Shown here: positions 25,174 through 36,933 of the stretch, piece after piece
Numbering within the stretch: position 1 is the stretch's first letter
Layout: each line of letters begins with the position of its first letter
Assembly (NCBI GenBank): GCA_032358255.1
Contig: JAULBX010001114.1
Span: 1-64,000, forward strand
Source of the DNA: Heterotrichella gracilis
Lineage: Eukaryota; Sar; Xanthophyceae; Tribonematales; Xanthonemataceae
Direction: 5' to 3'
Length of the DNA stretch: 64,000 nucleotides
Notes under the pieces: model-generated
What the model saw: the letters and a program-made list of their open reading frames with translations, nothing else
What the model was told of the DNA's origin: nothing
Databases searched by the model: none
Translations under genes and position numbers: made by a program

Positions 25174-26105
25174 CAACCTACCACCTGCCATCTTTTTTGT
25201 AGCTATTTGGGTGCTAATGGGCCATTCATAACTGTGCTGGTGGCGCTTTGTTTAGGGGTAGTTTACTATGTAGGTAGCTTTTGCAAAAGCTGTGACATTT
25301 CTCACTGGAATATCTCTTTGTTTCTCGTTTTGCGTTAAATTATCAATAACAAAGCGCTTGATTATGCGGCAGCTTGTCGCAGCAGGGTTTGTATAGTAGT
25401 TCCACTTGCATGCATTGCTTCTTTAGGTCTGCGTATACGCATCTGTGTTGCAGCCAGACCTGTAGGTGGTTGAACCAGCATGTCACTAGGCATTTAATGC
25501 AGTAATACACATTGTAGTCTGGGTAAATTACGTTACATTAACACGAGGGGCAGTTGTTGGCAAAGGCAGACCTACTTACAACAACGCCCCAAATTGTTTG
25601 CTGAACTTGTTTACCTATTAATCCCCTGTTGCCACTGTGCAACTGTTGACTGGGCAACCCTGGATATCACTGTTGTGAACTGCATTATTGACCCAGTGGC
25701 TACACCCTTGGTTGTGTCTCGTAATTTTTCGACTGGTTATACCGTGCTTTAATTCCAATCTACAGCCTTCACCAGTGACCGCAGAATTGTCAGGTGCGCT
25801 GTGTTGGTGGCGGCCCATATATGCATGCATTGCATGCATACTGCACGGTCGGGTGCTTAGTTTTCGCCTCCTGGAACTGCACTTGCAATATTCTGCGCAC
25901 ATTGTGCGCTTCATACCAAGTAAGTGCTTGACACAACATAAGCACGCGTGCTTAACGTGCTTAGTACCACATGTTGCAGCTTTGCATGTTTGCATGCATC
26001 TATCCTACGGCTCTAGTCTTCCCTCAGGAACGGACTGAAACTCATATACTTTGCATCTATGCCATTAACTTTGTTTGCCAACGCCCACTGCTGCAGATAT
26101 GTCGC
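25174..26105. other. Intergenic region between DCN1-like and TRM10
   Basis: No gene is supportable. It holds the 3' flank of the DCN1-like gene and the TRM10 promoter. Overlapping CATGCATTGCATGCATAC occurs at 25822-25840, and another TGCATGCAT occurs at 25991-25999, about 110 bases before the TRM10 ATG. Confidence 0.5.
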
Positions 26106-29100
26106 ATGCCGCCCCGCTTTCCCATGCGTAGCGTGGCCTCGTTTTTCAGAGCTACACAAGTGGTGGGGACTTCGCAGCCTGCTGCTTTCAAGTATACATT
26201 GCACCCTTGGGGCGGATTGCCTCAGCCGGCCACCTCTGGCTATCTGCGGAAGCCTGATAGGCTGGGCGACTTTCTTCCTCCTGGCAGCCAGCTCCACCAT
26301 CGCATCAACATGGCAACTCCCAACAAGTTCTCCTCACAAGCTGCTGTTCAAGAACAGTCTTGGCAGGATTCAGGCACAACGCATGCAGGAGTGGATGCCG
26401 GTGACAAACTTCAACCGGCAGCCTTGGCAACAGTGCAGGCGAGTGAATGCTCTCAGATCCCAATCAACCCCGCAAACCAACTCAGCGCCACGGGCATCGC
26501 CTCTCAGGTGCAGCAGCTAGAGGTTTCCGGTGTTGTGCCACCACAGTTAGCAAACGCAGCAATTCAGCAGCCTGCAGCCGCATCAGGGGACGATGACAAT
26601 GCCGAGGCACATACCAGTGCAGCGCATGCTAGCCAGGACGAGGATCCCAGCAAAGCCGCAGCAGATGGTGCCACTGGCGCCGACGATGGGCTGCCCTGGT
26701 GGAGCAAAGTGCGGCGCTCCACCTTGCCTGACGAGTTTTGGGAGGAGCGGCGCAAGGCGCGCAACCGGGGCAGGTGGGGACACTTCCCGGGCTGTTTTAG
26801 GCTTGTGGGTTGTGTGGCCACTCGTCGGGGCACATCCGTAGGAGCTGGTGGGGGGTAATGCCCTGGAGCTGCAAAAGCTACACATGCCACTGCTGTGTGT
26901 AATGCCGCTACAGCAAGGCGCCTAAGTGGATGTTGCATGCAGCATGCTACCGATCATGATGCGCACATGACGCAATCGGTCGTTTGCATGGGAATGCAGG
27001 TAGCTGGATTAAATCTTCCCTGCATTCATCTGCCGCGTTATCTTCTTTTTGGGGGGGGGCTTAGCTTATGGTCGAGAATTTTGCATGGCGTTGTTCAGTG
27101 GAGTATTCAAATGGACTTACCATCTGAACACCAACGCGCCGCTTTACCTTCATGGTGCAACCTTTGAAGCTGGTCCCGTTGACCTGCTTGTCTGCATGGA
27201 TTTGCACATTTTATCACCAGCAGCATGACTCTGGTTATTCAGTGAAATAATGTGATTACTTTACTATGCATATAAATATAGGGGCTGGCCTCAATCTCTT
27301 TTTATTAAGCATAATCTGTTTTTATTACTATCGAATGTATTAAGTGAGTAGTCTTTCCCTAAGCATCTCATATGAAAGCATTATAAAATGTACAATGACA
27401 CCTTCCGTGCCCCACAGGCAGGAGAAGCGGAAGCAGAAGCAGCGTGAGAAGCGGGTGGAGGCCGAGCGCACAGGCGTGCCATTGCGGCCTGTGGAGGACC
27501 CAGAAGCAGTGGACCGGGTAGGTTGGCCGTCGCACATTCATCCTGACTCATTGCTTGCAAACACTTACGGTAAACTGCTTCAATTGCATGCAAGTCTCAG
27601 CCGCAAAAAGGACCACTATCTTAATTTTGCACGCCCATGAATGTAAAATGCGTCAATATGTGCTGCACTGTCCTTGCGGCACCTATAGGAATATGGTGTT
27701 ATGTGGACCATGCGAGCGTGAAAAAAATAGTGTGAGTTGCTGAGATGCATCGGTGTGTGCACATCAAGCCTGGCACAATTTATTTGAAAAGATGGGTTCC
27801 AAGCCGGGTATTGGCACATGCAAAACCACAAGCTGCAAATTGTTAGCATTCAGGAGCGGTTGTCAGTGGCAAAGTTGTGGACGGCCCGTGTTCCGTGTGC
27901 AGGCCATCTCCGCCCACAATGCCCAGCAGGCAAAGCTTAGGGAGGCGCACCAGAGCGGCCTGAAGGTGGTGGTTGACTGCGGGATTGAGCTTGAGGTGCA
28001 GCCCCGGCTGATGCGCAGCCTGGTGAAGCAGATCCAGTACTGCCTCAACTGCAACAAGAAGGCCCAGCAGCCCGTGGCCCTGCACATCACGCACTATACT
28101 GGTAGGCTGGTGGCATGGGTGGTGGACAGCTGAAATACGTGGTTTGCTTCAAAAGAATGCAATTTAAATGAAATTCTACAATTCTACAATTCATTATTTT
28201 GTTCAGATCAATTTCATTTTATTTGCATTATGGTATGTGGATCACGCAGATTTGTTGGCATTACCAGAAAGCACCAGACCGCCCATTGGCTGTATGGCAT
28301 AGAAGCGGGTGACCCTGAACAAGCAGCCCAATGTATGTAGGCTTGTTAAATCAAAAGTTTCGACCATGCCTCATTGGTTCCACAGGGAAGGTAGAGGAGG
28401 TGGCATCTTACCTGGGTGGAGACAACTGGCTTGCGCATCGCCACAGCGGATCCACGCTGGATACCTTTGCTGGTTGCAAGCTGGTGATTCTGTCCCCGGA
28501 TGCTGAAGAGCCATTGATGGAGCTAGAGGATGATGCGGTGTATGTGATCGGGGGCATCGTTGATCGCAGCGTGAAGAAAGGGATCACGTTGCAGTTTGCG
28601 GTGAGTGCACTGGCAAAGTCTCCATGTTTTGCAACCAGTATTTGGCAAGGGCTGGCATTGGTGGTTCTATAGTACAACACCCTGGTATTCACTGTGCGAG
28701 TGTCTCTGTAGTTGTGCTGCGGATGCGATGCTGTGCTGACAATTTTTTAGTGGTGCACATGTAAAAGCCACGGGCTTTGATCCTGATAGGGTGCACGTAC
28801 GAAAAATTTTCGAGCCAATGATCACTCATGAATGGGGTGAGTAGGAGGAGCATCAGCTGCGGTGCCGCCGATTGCCAGTCCAGGAGTATGCGCAGGAGAT
28901 GCAAGGGGGGCAGCCTGTTGCCAAGAAGTAAGTATGCGACGCAACAGATCTTGATATTGCAACTCAATCATCTAATCTACCTCGGGCTGATTTACAGCAA
29001 TTTGGTAGATCATTTGATAGCAAATAGTTTCGCAAACAAGTATGGCCAGTACGGTATGTGCCTTGACCTGCATTGAGTTGGTTAGCACGCGCTGCTTGCA

Positions 29101-29269
29101 TGTCCTTGCTGCCATGGCAGACCCTAAAGCCACTGTGTGTACCTGCAGGAGCTTGGTGCTCAACATCAACGACGTCTTTGCTGCACTTGTGCACTATCAT
29201 GGGAACAAGGATTGGACCACCGCCCTGGACCTGGCAATACCCAACAGGAAACGAGAAAACAGGTCTTGA
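26106..29269 (+). CDS. TRM10: TRM10-family tRNA (guanine-9 or adenine-9) N1-methyltransferase
   Basis: Uses S-adenosylmethionine to methylate purine 9 of tRNA with a trefoil-knot SPOUT fold. Exons 26106-26773, 27418-27517, 27903-28101, 28386-28600, 28845-28927 and 29149-29269 join with matching phases to about 460 residues. The first 220 residues are low-complexity (Ala/Gln/Ser, then acidic) after an Arg/Phe-rich start (PPRFPMRSVASFFRATQ) that could target mitochondria. The catalytic domain shows KVVVDCGIELE, LMRSLVKQIQYCLNCNKKAQ, PVALHITHYTGK, LVILSPDAEEPLMELEDD with the catalytic Asp, and YVIGGIVDRSVKKGITL. It ends RRLPVQEY, then VLNINDVFAALVHY and AIPNRKRENRS. A Lys/Arg-rich helix (QEKRKQKQREKRVEAER) precedes the domain, as in other TRM10s. 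Cytosolic/nuclear TRM10 and the mitochondrial RNase P-type paralogue cannot be separated from sequence alone. Confidence 0.92.
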
Positions 29270-29831
29270 TGGCACGGGCAGCAGCAACTAGTGTTGCATG
29301 CGGCGGAGCAGCGTGCAAGTCTTGGAGTGAAGGAGCGCCTACGCAGGGTCAGCGATTGGCGGCAGGGATACATGTCAAGTTGCATGTGGCATGCTTCGGT
29401 GTAGCTGCGTATGAAATTCCTTATTGGGGGTTCCAGCTATATCACGCATTTGGTGGAGCCTTACAGAGCCAGCATCCTTCTTTAGGGTTTCTTGGTCAAT
29501 GACATATGCCAGTAAACCTTCATGTACTACTTACTTGAAATATGATGGAATATATACAGTAGAAATCATTTTGTTGCACCTGGAGGCAGACCCTGGTCTG
29601 GATACAAGGCCGCTGGCGGCAGCAGCTAGCACCAGTGACAATGTCATGACAAACCCTATATGGTGTAATGACTGACCCTAAGGACCATACGCAGTACTCC
29701 AAGTATGATGCATGCATTTACAATTGGCAAATCGAGTTTATGAATTGCAATTGTGTCGTAAGAATTCCACATGCCCCTCTCGTACAGTTGGAATTAAAAT
29801 ACTCACTGGCTGGTAGGGTGACCCAAGCTGG
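29270..29831. other. Convergent intergenic region
   Basis: Nothing coding can be supported. It separates the TRM10 stop from the stop of the minus-strand TPR-methyltransferase gene. A TGCATGCA core occurs near 29708. Confidence 0.5.
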
Positions 29832-31118
29832 CTAGGCAGGACTACGGCGCCCTGTGTAAATAACAATGCCTGAATCCAAGTCACCCTGTGCTGCCAATGG
29901 CTCCAACTGGAACCCACAGAGCCGCACACTGGACAACAAGCATTGATCCACAGCATCATGTCGGTGTTTGTGAGCCAGGAGCAAGGCTGCCTTGGGATTG
30001 TTTGCACACACTGCCAGCATCGCATTCATCAAGTGCTGCACAGGCTGCAAGCTGTACACTAGATCCGCGCCAATGATGAGGTCAAAGTGCGAGCTTGCAA
30101 CCTCCGAATGCCCTGGGTCCCGCCAATCCAATGCTGTGCAAGACGCTGATCCTCCTTGCTGCTCAATGAGCGCTGCATTGTGGCTTATGTTGATTGCCAG
30201 GTGGTCCAGGGCATCTTGGACATCTGTCAGAACCACGTGCGCTCCCAAAGCAGCTGCACTTATCCCCGCAACGCCCGTGCCAGCACCAACCTCCAGCACC
30301 CTTCTGCCGCGGATCTCCGCTGATTGACATTGAACCAAGTATTGCGCCAGAAGGATCCCTGCTTCCCATACAACACTGCTGGGGCCCTTCTCGCCGCCTG
30401 CGGCAATGCAATGTTGTCACTTGCCAGGTATAGCTCGCCAATACCAAATGCACCGCCTCCAAGTTGCAAGGCTCCCTCATCCTTAGTCAGCTCTGCAAAG
30501 GCCTGAAATGGACTCACCAAACACCTGATCGATGTGCAGCAAAGGCAGCCCAACTTGGTGGGCTATCTGTGCTCTCAGCAGCCCTTTGGCTTCTTCAAGT
30601 TCATCACCCACTTCGAGAGGACTAGTTGGCAAGACCTGCACCGCACAAGTCATTCACCTGCTGCGTGTGCTTCAGTGGGCGTACACAACTGGGAACGGGT
30701 TTTTTTTATTTGTACAAACTCAAACTTACTGACTGAAAACACTTGACGGCCTCCTGAAACCTTCCAGTGTTGCGGCAGGCTCGAGCGTAAGTTAGTACCC
30801 CCTCTGGCCACTGCACCCAGCAGAGCGTCTGTCACCCCGCTTGTACAGAACCAAGCAAAACCTCATTGACTTGGAAGTAAGTATGGAAAGCCCTACCTCG
30901 GGACTTATTCTCGTGGCCTCCGCTGCGTGCTCGTATGCAGCTTCAAAGCGTCCAAGTTCTGTGTAACACTGGCATAGCAGCTCGTGCAGGACCGCGGTCT
31001 CTGGCTGTACTTGCAAAGCTGCCTCGAACACCTCAATTGCTTGCAAAAACTCCCCACTTTCGGCAAAAGCACAGCCCTTATCTTGCAGTTGGCGCCTTAC
31101 TGTGTCGGTGCTGCTCAT
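29832..31118 (-). CDS. TPR-methyltransferase fusion (METTL21-like class I)
   Basis: Exon 1 (31118-30897) encodes a helical repeat: TVRRQLQDKGCAFAESGEFL, EVFEAALQVQPETAVLHELL, ELGRFEAAYEHAAEATRISP. Exon 2 (about 30814-30734) adds WPEGVLTYARACRNTGRFQE AVKCF. Together they make two to three TPR motifs. Exon 3 is a linker helix (VGDELEEAKGLLRAQIAH). The last exon (30397-29832) is a Rossmann methyltransferase: VVWEAGILLAQYL, motif I VLEVGAGTGVAGISAAALGA, VVLTDV, then DLIIGADLVYS, in the manner of METTL21-type protein-lysine methyltransferases. The exons connect only if very short introns are removed at 30493-30517 (25 nt) and 30398-30420 (23 nt). A 47-nt alternative exists for the second. The substrate is unknown. 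Confidence 0.82.
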
Positions 31119-31829
31119 CTAGCCCTGCCTCACATGAGAACACGGTTGGGGAACTGCCCATTCGGGGCTGTGCTCCCTGTCTAGCGCACGAGAACGGGAG
31201 GTAATATGCACCTTATCAACTGTTAACACGCAAACGCTGGCCACAGCACGAGACTTAACGAGCGTGTCACAAGCGCGCGATGCATGCATGGGTGAATGCA
31301 TGCATGCAAGTTGCAGTTTAATGCGTGCGCGAAGCCACAGTCAACTAGTTGCAAGTTTCAAAGAAGGAAAATGAATCTATAGGCAGCAGCAGGCTCTATC
31401 GATATATCTAGTGTATTGTTGGGCCCAGTTGAAAAACAGTAAACTCCGCTGCCTGCCTGACCCCTAACAGTGGCATGGGATATAACCGAGCAGGGGTGCT
31501 TCGTGAGTTTCAGACCGTGTCAAGCGTTGCAGACGTATGAGGAAGCTGGGTTTCGCTGGGTTGCACGGAGTGAACACTCCTTTCTTCATTTTCAAAGCAT
31601 CGCTCCAAAACCGGTCATGCATGCATATGGGTGGATGCACAATCACTGTCACAGCTCACAGCCCCTGACCACTTCACTGTTTATCTGAAGTGGCAGTGGA
31701 CTATTTGAACATGTTGCGGAGAATACCGGTCTTGTTGAAAGACCTGCAGTTGGCTGAGCTGCGATTTTAGTTGATCAAACGCCCACTACCACCCTGGTGA
31801 CAGCCACACTACTGACAGCCACTGCAAGC
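31119..31829. promoter_or_regulatory. Divergent promoter region with three TGCATGCA elements
   Basis: It lies between divergent starts at 31118 (-) and 31830 (+). TGCATGCATG occurs at 31281-31290, again at 31298-31308, and TCATGCATGCAT at 31615-31626. A short G-to-T-rich 5' UTR-like tract follows. No gene is visible. Confidence 0.5.
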
Positions 31830-34800
31830 ATGGCTGAGGCGCTTGCTCAGCGGGCTAAACAGCTGAGAGAATGCCTCACTTGGAGCGACACCTTGACGAA
31901 AGACGCGGTCAGCCTGCTGGAGAGCTACACAGAGGAACTGGAGGAGATTGACAGCACCGTTCAGGATGTTGCCAAGCGGTCTGCTAATCTGGTCAAAGCC
32001 CGGGAAAGCATCAGGAGGGCTCGGGACAAGGCAGAAGAGGTCCTGGAGTTCCTTGACGCCTCGAGAAAGGTGGGTGATGTTGACATCACCCCCACAACAT
32101 GCCGCAATGGCACTTGTTTAAAACCACTACACCAACTAATACACCAACTAAGGAACCATGATGGGTGCAGATCGAGCCCATTATCAAGCGAGGACCTCGA
32201 GAAGACCTGGAGGGCTACTTGAAAGCCATGGAGCGACTGGAACTGGCGATACAGTACCTTTCAGAACACAGGTGTGTTGCGCGGTTGTAGCACACGACAA
32301 GGCCAGTACTAAGTTGCCTAGCAGTAGCAGGCTGGGAGGAAAAAGGCCTTGCTTTCTTTAAACGTGTATGAGTGCTGGGGTGCTGCATATGAAGAGCTCC
32401 CTTGACAGTCACCAGCAGGTTCTCTGGATGCACTTCAAGTGAGACACATCGTATGCCTGCCTTTCAGGAACTACCACACCGCCGGCGAAGCCCTGAACGC
32501 AACCACGGAGCTGCGCCAAGATGGGCTCATGCTGCTGCACAACGACTTTGTCACCACGCTGCAGCAGTACAAGGTCACGCCGCAGATGCTGCTCTCCACG
32601 CAAGCCGACATGGTGGAGGCGATCGGCGATGGCACCCCCGCAGTGCTTGCAGTGCTTGACAAGGTGCCCCGGCTGCCCCCCACGCTTGTGTACCGCCTGC
32701 ATGCGCTTTCGGTGGTGCTGGTGAGGAGCGGCAAGGGCACGCAGTGCCTCAAGAGCTACAGCGACCTGCGCAGGTGCGCTGCAAACCCTAGCTTGTGGTG
32801 CAGGCCCACTACCTGCCGGTCTTCGGAATACAGATGGAAAATTCAGACCCTTGCGCTGTTGCATCCCCAGCAACCTGTTACGCAAAGGGACCACCTGCAA
32901 GAACATTTTTTGTCGAGGGCATTGCCCCAAGGTCACCTCGGTGTGCAGCACTACGTATTGCTAAGGTGGGGCTGGCTCTCTGTGCAGGGGTGTGCTTGAC
33001 CGGGCGCTTCAGAACATGCATCAAGAGATGCCGAGCAAGGACGAGTTCCTCAAGCTCAGCTGGGGCACCATCGAGAAGAAGGTCCAGCGGTGCGCGACGC
33101 ATTAAATTCATATCAATAAGAAAAGTAAAATAAGTATATAAAAAAACAGTAATTTAATAAAAGTAATAAATTTAATAAGAAACCGCCATGTCTTAATTAA
33201 TGACAATTGTTCAGGAATAAGTAACATAACTCGTGTGTATCAACCACACGCAGATGGATTCAAGCCCTTGGTGTAATGACTGCTGATGCGTTCATGGAGT
33301 GCCGCAACTGCCAGGAGATTTTTGACCTGCCCATCTCCGAGAGAGCATATGTGGAGGTGCGCTTTGCACCTGGTTGATCAACACAAGGGCGTGATAGTAC
33401 ACCTGCCATCCATGGATCATCTCGACTGGTGCAGAACTATGCGTCAGTGCTTCTGCTTAGACATGGCCGTGCGCCGCATGTAACCCTGAGTGGTTTGCTT
33501 GCCTCAGGGCGTGGCCGCACTCCCCACCTCCCTCATACCGTTGGTGACCTGGTGGTGCTTTATAGCCAGGTTTAGCATTGGTGGGCAAGCCACACCCCAC
33601 TAAAAAGAGCCAAGGCTTGTCAAACCCTTCTTTCCAGTGTGGCAAGTCTTGGTTGGTGCGTGCGGTACCTCTGCAATCATGACCCACCCACATGTGAGGT
33701 GATCCTGATTGCCTTGCCTGGCTCAGGGCGTGGGCGCACCCCTAACAGCCCTCATCAATTTTGGTGACCTGGTGATGCAAACACGGCGCCTGCCCGACAA
33801 GATGTTTGGCCTACTGGACATGCTGCAGCAATTGGAGGTCCTCTCGCCCATCCTGCAGCAGACGGACTTCTCAGGTAAGCATGTGTGGCCACGGGGTTGG
33901 GCGTGTGGCTGCGTCATGACCGCGTGGTGAAAGCTTGCTTTGCTGGTGTTCAATTGGGTAAACACATGCATTTAAGCAGTTATGCCGCATCAGCAGTAAG
34001 CCTTGCACAAGCAGTTCTGCACTGCAGCTCTTTATCGGTACCATTTTACCATGCTGGTTGTGGATCCCACTGATGTGTCCTACTGGAAATAAACCTTCAA
34101 AGTTGAATATGGCTCATGTCACTCCTTTGAATTGGCTGTTATTTACCACCGCATTTGGCCAAGTTTGGGCGGAACTGCTTGGCAGTCGAGGTCATCCTAT
34201 TGAATGTCTTGCTGAATATGGTGTTGCACTGACCTGGCCATTGCTGCCTCATCCTGCAGGTGCAATCGCAGCTCTCACCAAGGATTTGGTCAAGCTGGGT
34301 GTGCAGCTGCGGCAGGAAACCAAGGACATATTTGCAGAGTTCCAGTCATCCATTGGGAACGAGATGGCCAAAGCAGTGGGTAAGTAGCGTTTGGCGATGA
34401 TCACCGCATACATGCCCATTACCATCCCGTTGCCAATATATGTAAAATGGTATTAAATTAATATATTATGTAATATTAAGAATATTGTAATACTTCATTG
34501 CCCTTGCCCATACCTGTAGTGCCAACATCAATCGACGATGTCCCGGGGCAATCCATGGGGATTGATTGATGTTGGCACTACAGCATGCCAACATAATCAA
34601 TGCTAAAGACCTTTGGGAGCAACAACAACATTCTGCGCTCTGCGCAGTGCATGCAAGTTCACCCCCTGTGTGCTTTCCCTGCAGTTGCTGAGGGCACGGT
34701 GCACCCCCACACCGCCTACACCCTGTCCTTCCTCAAGCGCATGCTCACGCACGATACAGCCCTGACAGTGCTGTTTGGGTACAAGAAGCTGGTGGCAACC

Positions 34801-36933
34801 CCCTCGCAGCAAGCTGCCAGGCCGGATCGACTGCACAAGTGAGTGTGGAAGCCACTGCGTTGCAATCTGCTGTGCATGTATGGCCCCATCGGCTGATGGT
34901 ATGGTACTGCCGGTGTTGTTAGACGCCCCCTGGATAGGCGCGGGCTGGCCCAAACTGCCCAAAGACATCGGATCCGGGGATTTTCCGATGCCCACACCTA
35001 GCTAGTCCCAACTGCACAAACATGCCTTCCTCCTCCTGCCTATTCAGGCGCACCACCTCAGAGATGCCCAAGCTGGAGCCCGATGCCCTAGCTAAGGTTA
35101 CTGCAGCGCTGCAGCGGGTGCTGGGGGCATTGGAGGAGGCGCTCAACAGGAGTGCAGGGGGATACAAAAGCAGGGTAAGTCGCAGCCTTCAAATGGCACA
35201 CATGGCAATGAGGGGATGAGGGCTGGAAATGCATGTGAGAAGGAAGGAGCACAGTAGTTAGGCCCCTGGTGACGTCAGTACTGCTAAAACAACCAACCAG
35301 GATCAGCCAGGCCCTTCCGCAACAAAAGTCACAACCCAATCCTCAGAATCACAGCAATATCAGAATTTTGTTTTGCCGTGCAGGCGCTGAATGCCCTCTT
35401 CATGATGAACAACACCAACTTTGTCGCTCGCACCGTGGAGGCCAGCGAGGCACTGAAGATGGTGGGGCCAGTGTGGATGGAGGAGCGGCGCAACGCAGTG
35501 GAGGAGTATCTGTTCGAGTTCCAGGTGAGGGCGCTGCGGGTCCCTAAACCCTAAACCTGTAAGCCCTAAAACCCTAAATCCTAAACAGTTCCAGGTGAGG
35601 GCTGCGGGTCCTGCATGGGTGCTTTATACATACAGATGTGGGGTCATTATCCCGTCACTCTGCCCTGCCTCTAGCAAAACGTGTGTTGCTGCTGCACATG
35701 CAATGCCTGTCACAACTTGCCTGAAATTACAACGAGAATGGCTGTCGTCGTGCTATCCCTGGGATCCATTTACATCCCAAATTAGATGCTGAAAATCTGG
35801 ATCCAATCCCCAAAGTGGCAAAATCCAGTGGCAAAATCCAATCTAATAGCAAAATGGAAGGCCTCCCAGCAATAGCGGTATCACGGTACCATATCATCTG
35901 CTCGTGTGCTGACCGCCATCCCTGGGATTTACCCCTTGCAGGCACAGGCGTGGGGCCAGCTGCTGAGTTGGCTGTCGAATGACGAGGAGCAAAGCGGCAG
36001 AGGAGCAGCTGGATCTGGGAAAGTTGCCAGGGTGCGTGGGTAACAATTAGTTTTTCATGTTTTGTGCAATTTTGAAAGGATGTGTATGCAACCCTTATGG
36101 CGCAATGCCTGCTGCATGTGAGCAGTGATCTATGCTCCTTCTTGGTCTTTGCTGTGTGTCCTCAACGTGATTGCACGTGCATTGCTTCATAAGGAGTTAA
36201 GCACAGGCCTCCTGCCACGTTGAGCGCCTCAATATGCCTCCCTGCTGCTTCCCATAGCAGTGTCTGTATTCTAGTTTATTGTTTAATGATTTGATAATTT
36301 AGTGAAGTTTTAGTGAAATAAGTGCATGTGTTTCAGCAGTACAACCACCTGGTGGAGCTTGGTTTTGAATGGAATATACACTCTACTGTAACTTCCTGTT
36401 TGCTCTAACGTTCTGTTTGCATGCTGCACCTGATGCTCACTTGCTTTTTGATGGGCCTGCAGAACGCGGTGAAAGACAAGTTCAAGCATGTGAACAGCAG
36501 CCTGGATGCGCTGTGCTCCTCACTTTGCAGCTGGAGCATTGCTGACGCGGCGCTCAAGCAGAGGCTGAAGGAGGCAGCAATCGACGACATCGTGCCGGCA
36601 TTCACGGTATGACCCCGTTTATTTCCTTGTTGATCATGTATTGACTATGTTTGGTAGCGAAGCTTCATGCCTGGATCAGCGGTTATTTACAGGACTGGAA
36701 ATTGAGTTCATCTTTCGCTGCATATACACGATTTCCTGGGAAGGTATAAACCCTGAAAGCCCTGATGTTGTCAGGAGTTCCTGCGGCGCTACGAGTCAAC
36801 CCCCTTCACCAAGAACAAGGAGAAGTACTTCCGCTACACGCCCGACCAGCTGCGCACCATCATGCGCACAGCCTTCTTCGAGGCCATGGACGCAGGCGCC
36901 ATCACAAAGCTGACGGGCGCAAAGAAGGGGTAG
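31830..36933 (+). CDS. EXO70: Exocyst complex subunit EXO70
   Basis: EXO70 is the exocyst subunit that binds plasma-membrane phosphoinositides and tethers secretory vesicles. About 13 exons are readable. 31830-32069 gives an N-terminal coiled coil (AEALAQRAKQLRECLTWSDT, KARESIRRARDKAEEVLEFL). 32171-32271 gives RGPREDLEGYLKAMERLELA. About 32469-32774 gives NYHTAGEALNATTELRQDGL. 33727-33873 gives INFGDLVMQTRRLPDKMFGL. Later come HTAYTLSFLKRMLTHDTALT, ALNALFMMNNTNFVARTVEA, KDKFKHVNSSLDALCSSL, and the family-typical C-terminus RRYESTPFTKNKEKYFRYTP followed by QLRTIMRTAFFEA, ending at TAG 36931-36933. The start is ATG 31830; codons upstream stay open but contain no earlier ATG. Two of its introns carry duplicated exon edges. 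Confidence 0.92.
33497..33561 (+). repeat. Decayed intronic copy of an EXO70 exon start
   Basis: CTCAGGGCGTGG(c)CGCAC..., with GGTGACCTGGTGGTG downstream, repeats the acceptor and first 50 bases of the true exon at 33727 (GGCGTGGGCGCACC...GGTGACCTGGTGATG). It lies 217 bases upstream and differs at several bases, so it is a degraded duplicate of the exon start. Confidence 0.75.
34514..34583. repeat. 70-bp element with perfect 20-bp inverted repeats in an EXO70 intron
   Basis: CTGTAGTGCCAACATCAATC (34514-34533) is exactly mirrored at 34564-34583, with a 30-nt spacer that includes CCCGGGGC. It would form a strong hairpin in the transcript. I see no clear target-site duplication, so calling it a MITE is speculative. 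Confidence 0.85.
35517..35612 (+). repeat. Duplicated exon 3' end flanking telomere-like repeats (EXO70 intron)
   Basis: The true exon end and donor AGTTCCAG|gtgagg at 35517-35543 recurs at 35587-35612 with the following intron bases (CTGCGGGTCC). The 43 bases between are a degenerate CCCTAAA array (CCCTAAACCCTAAACC, CCCTAAAACCCTAAATCC). Confidence 0.88.
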
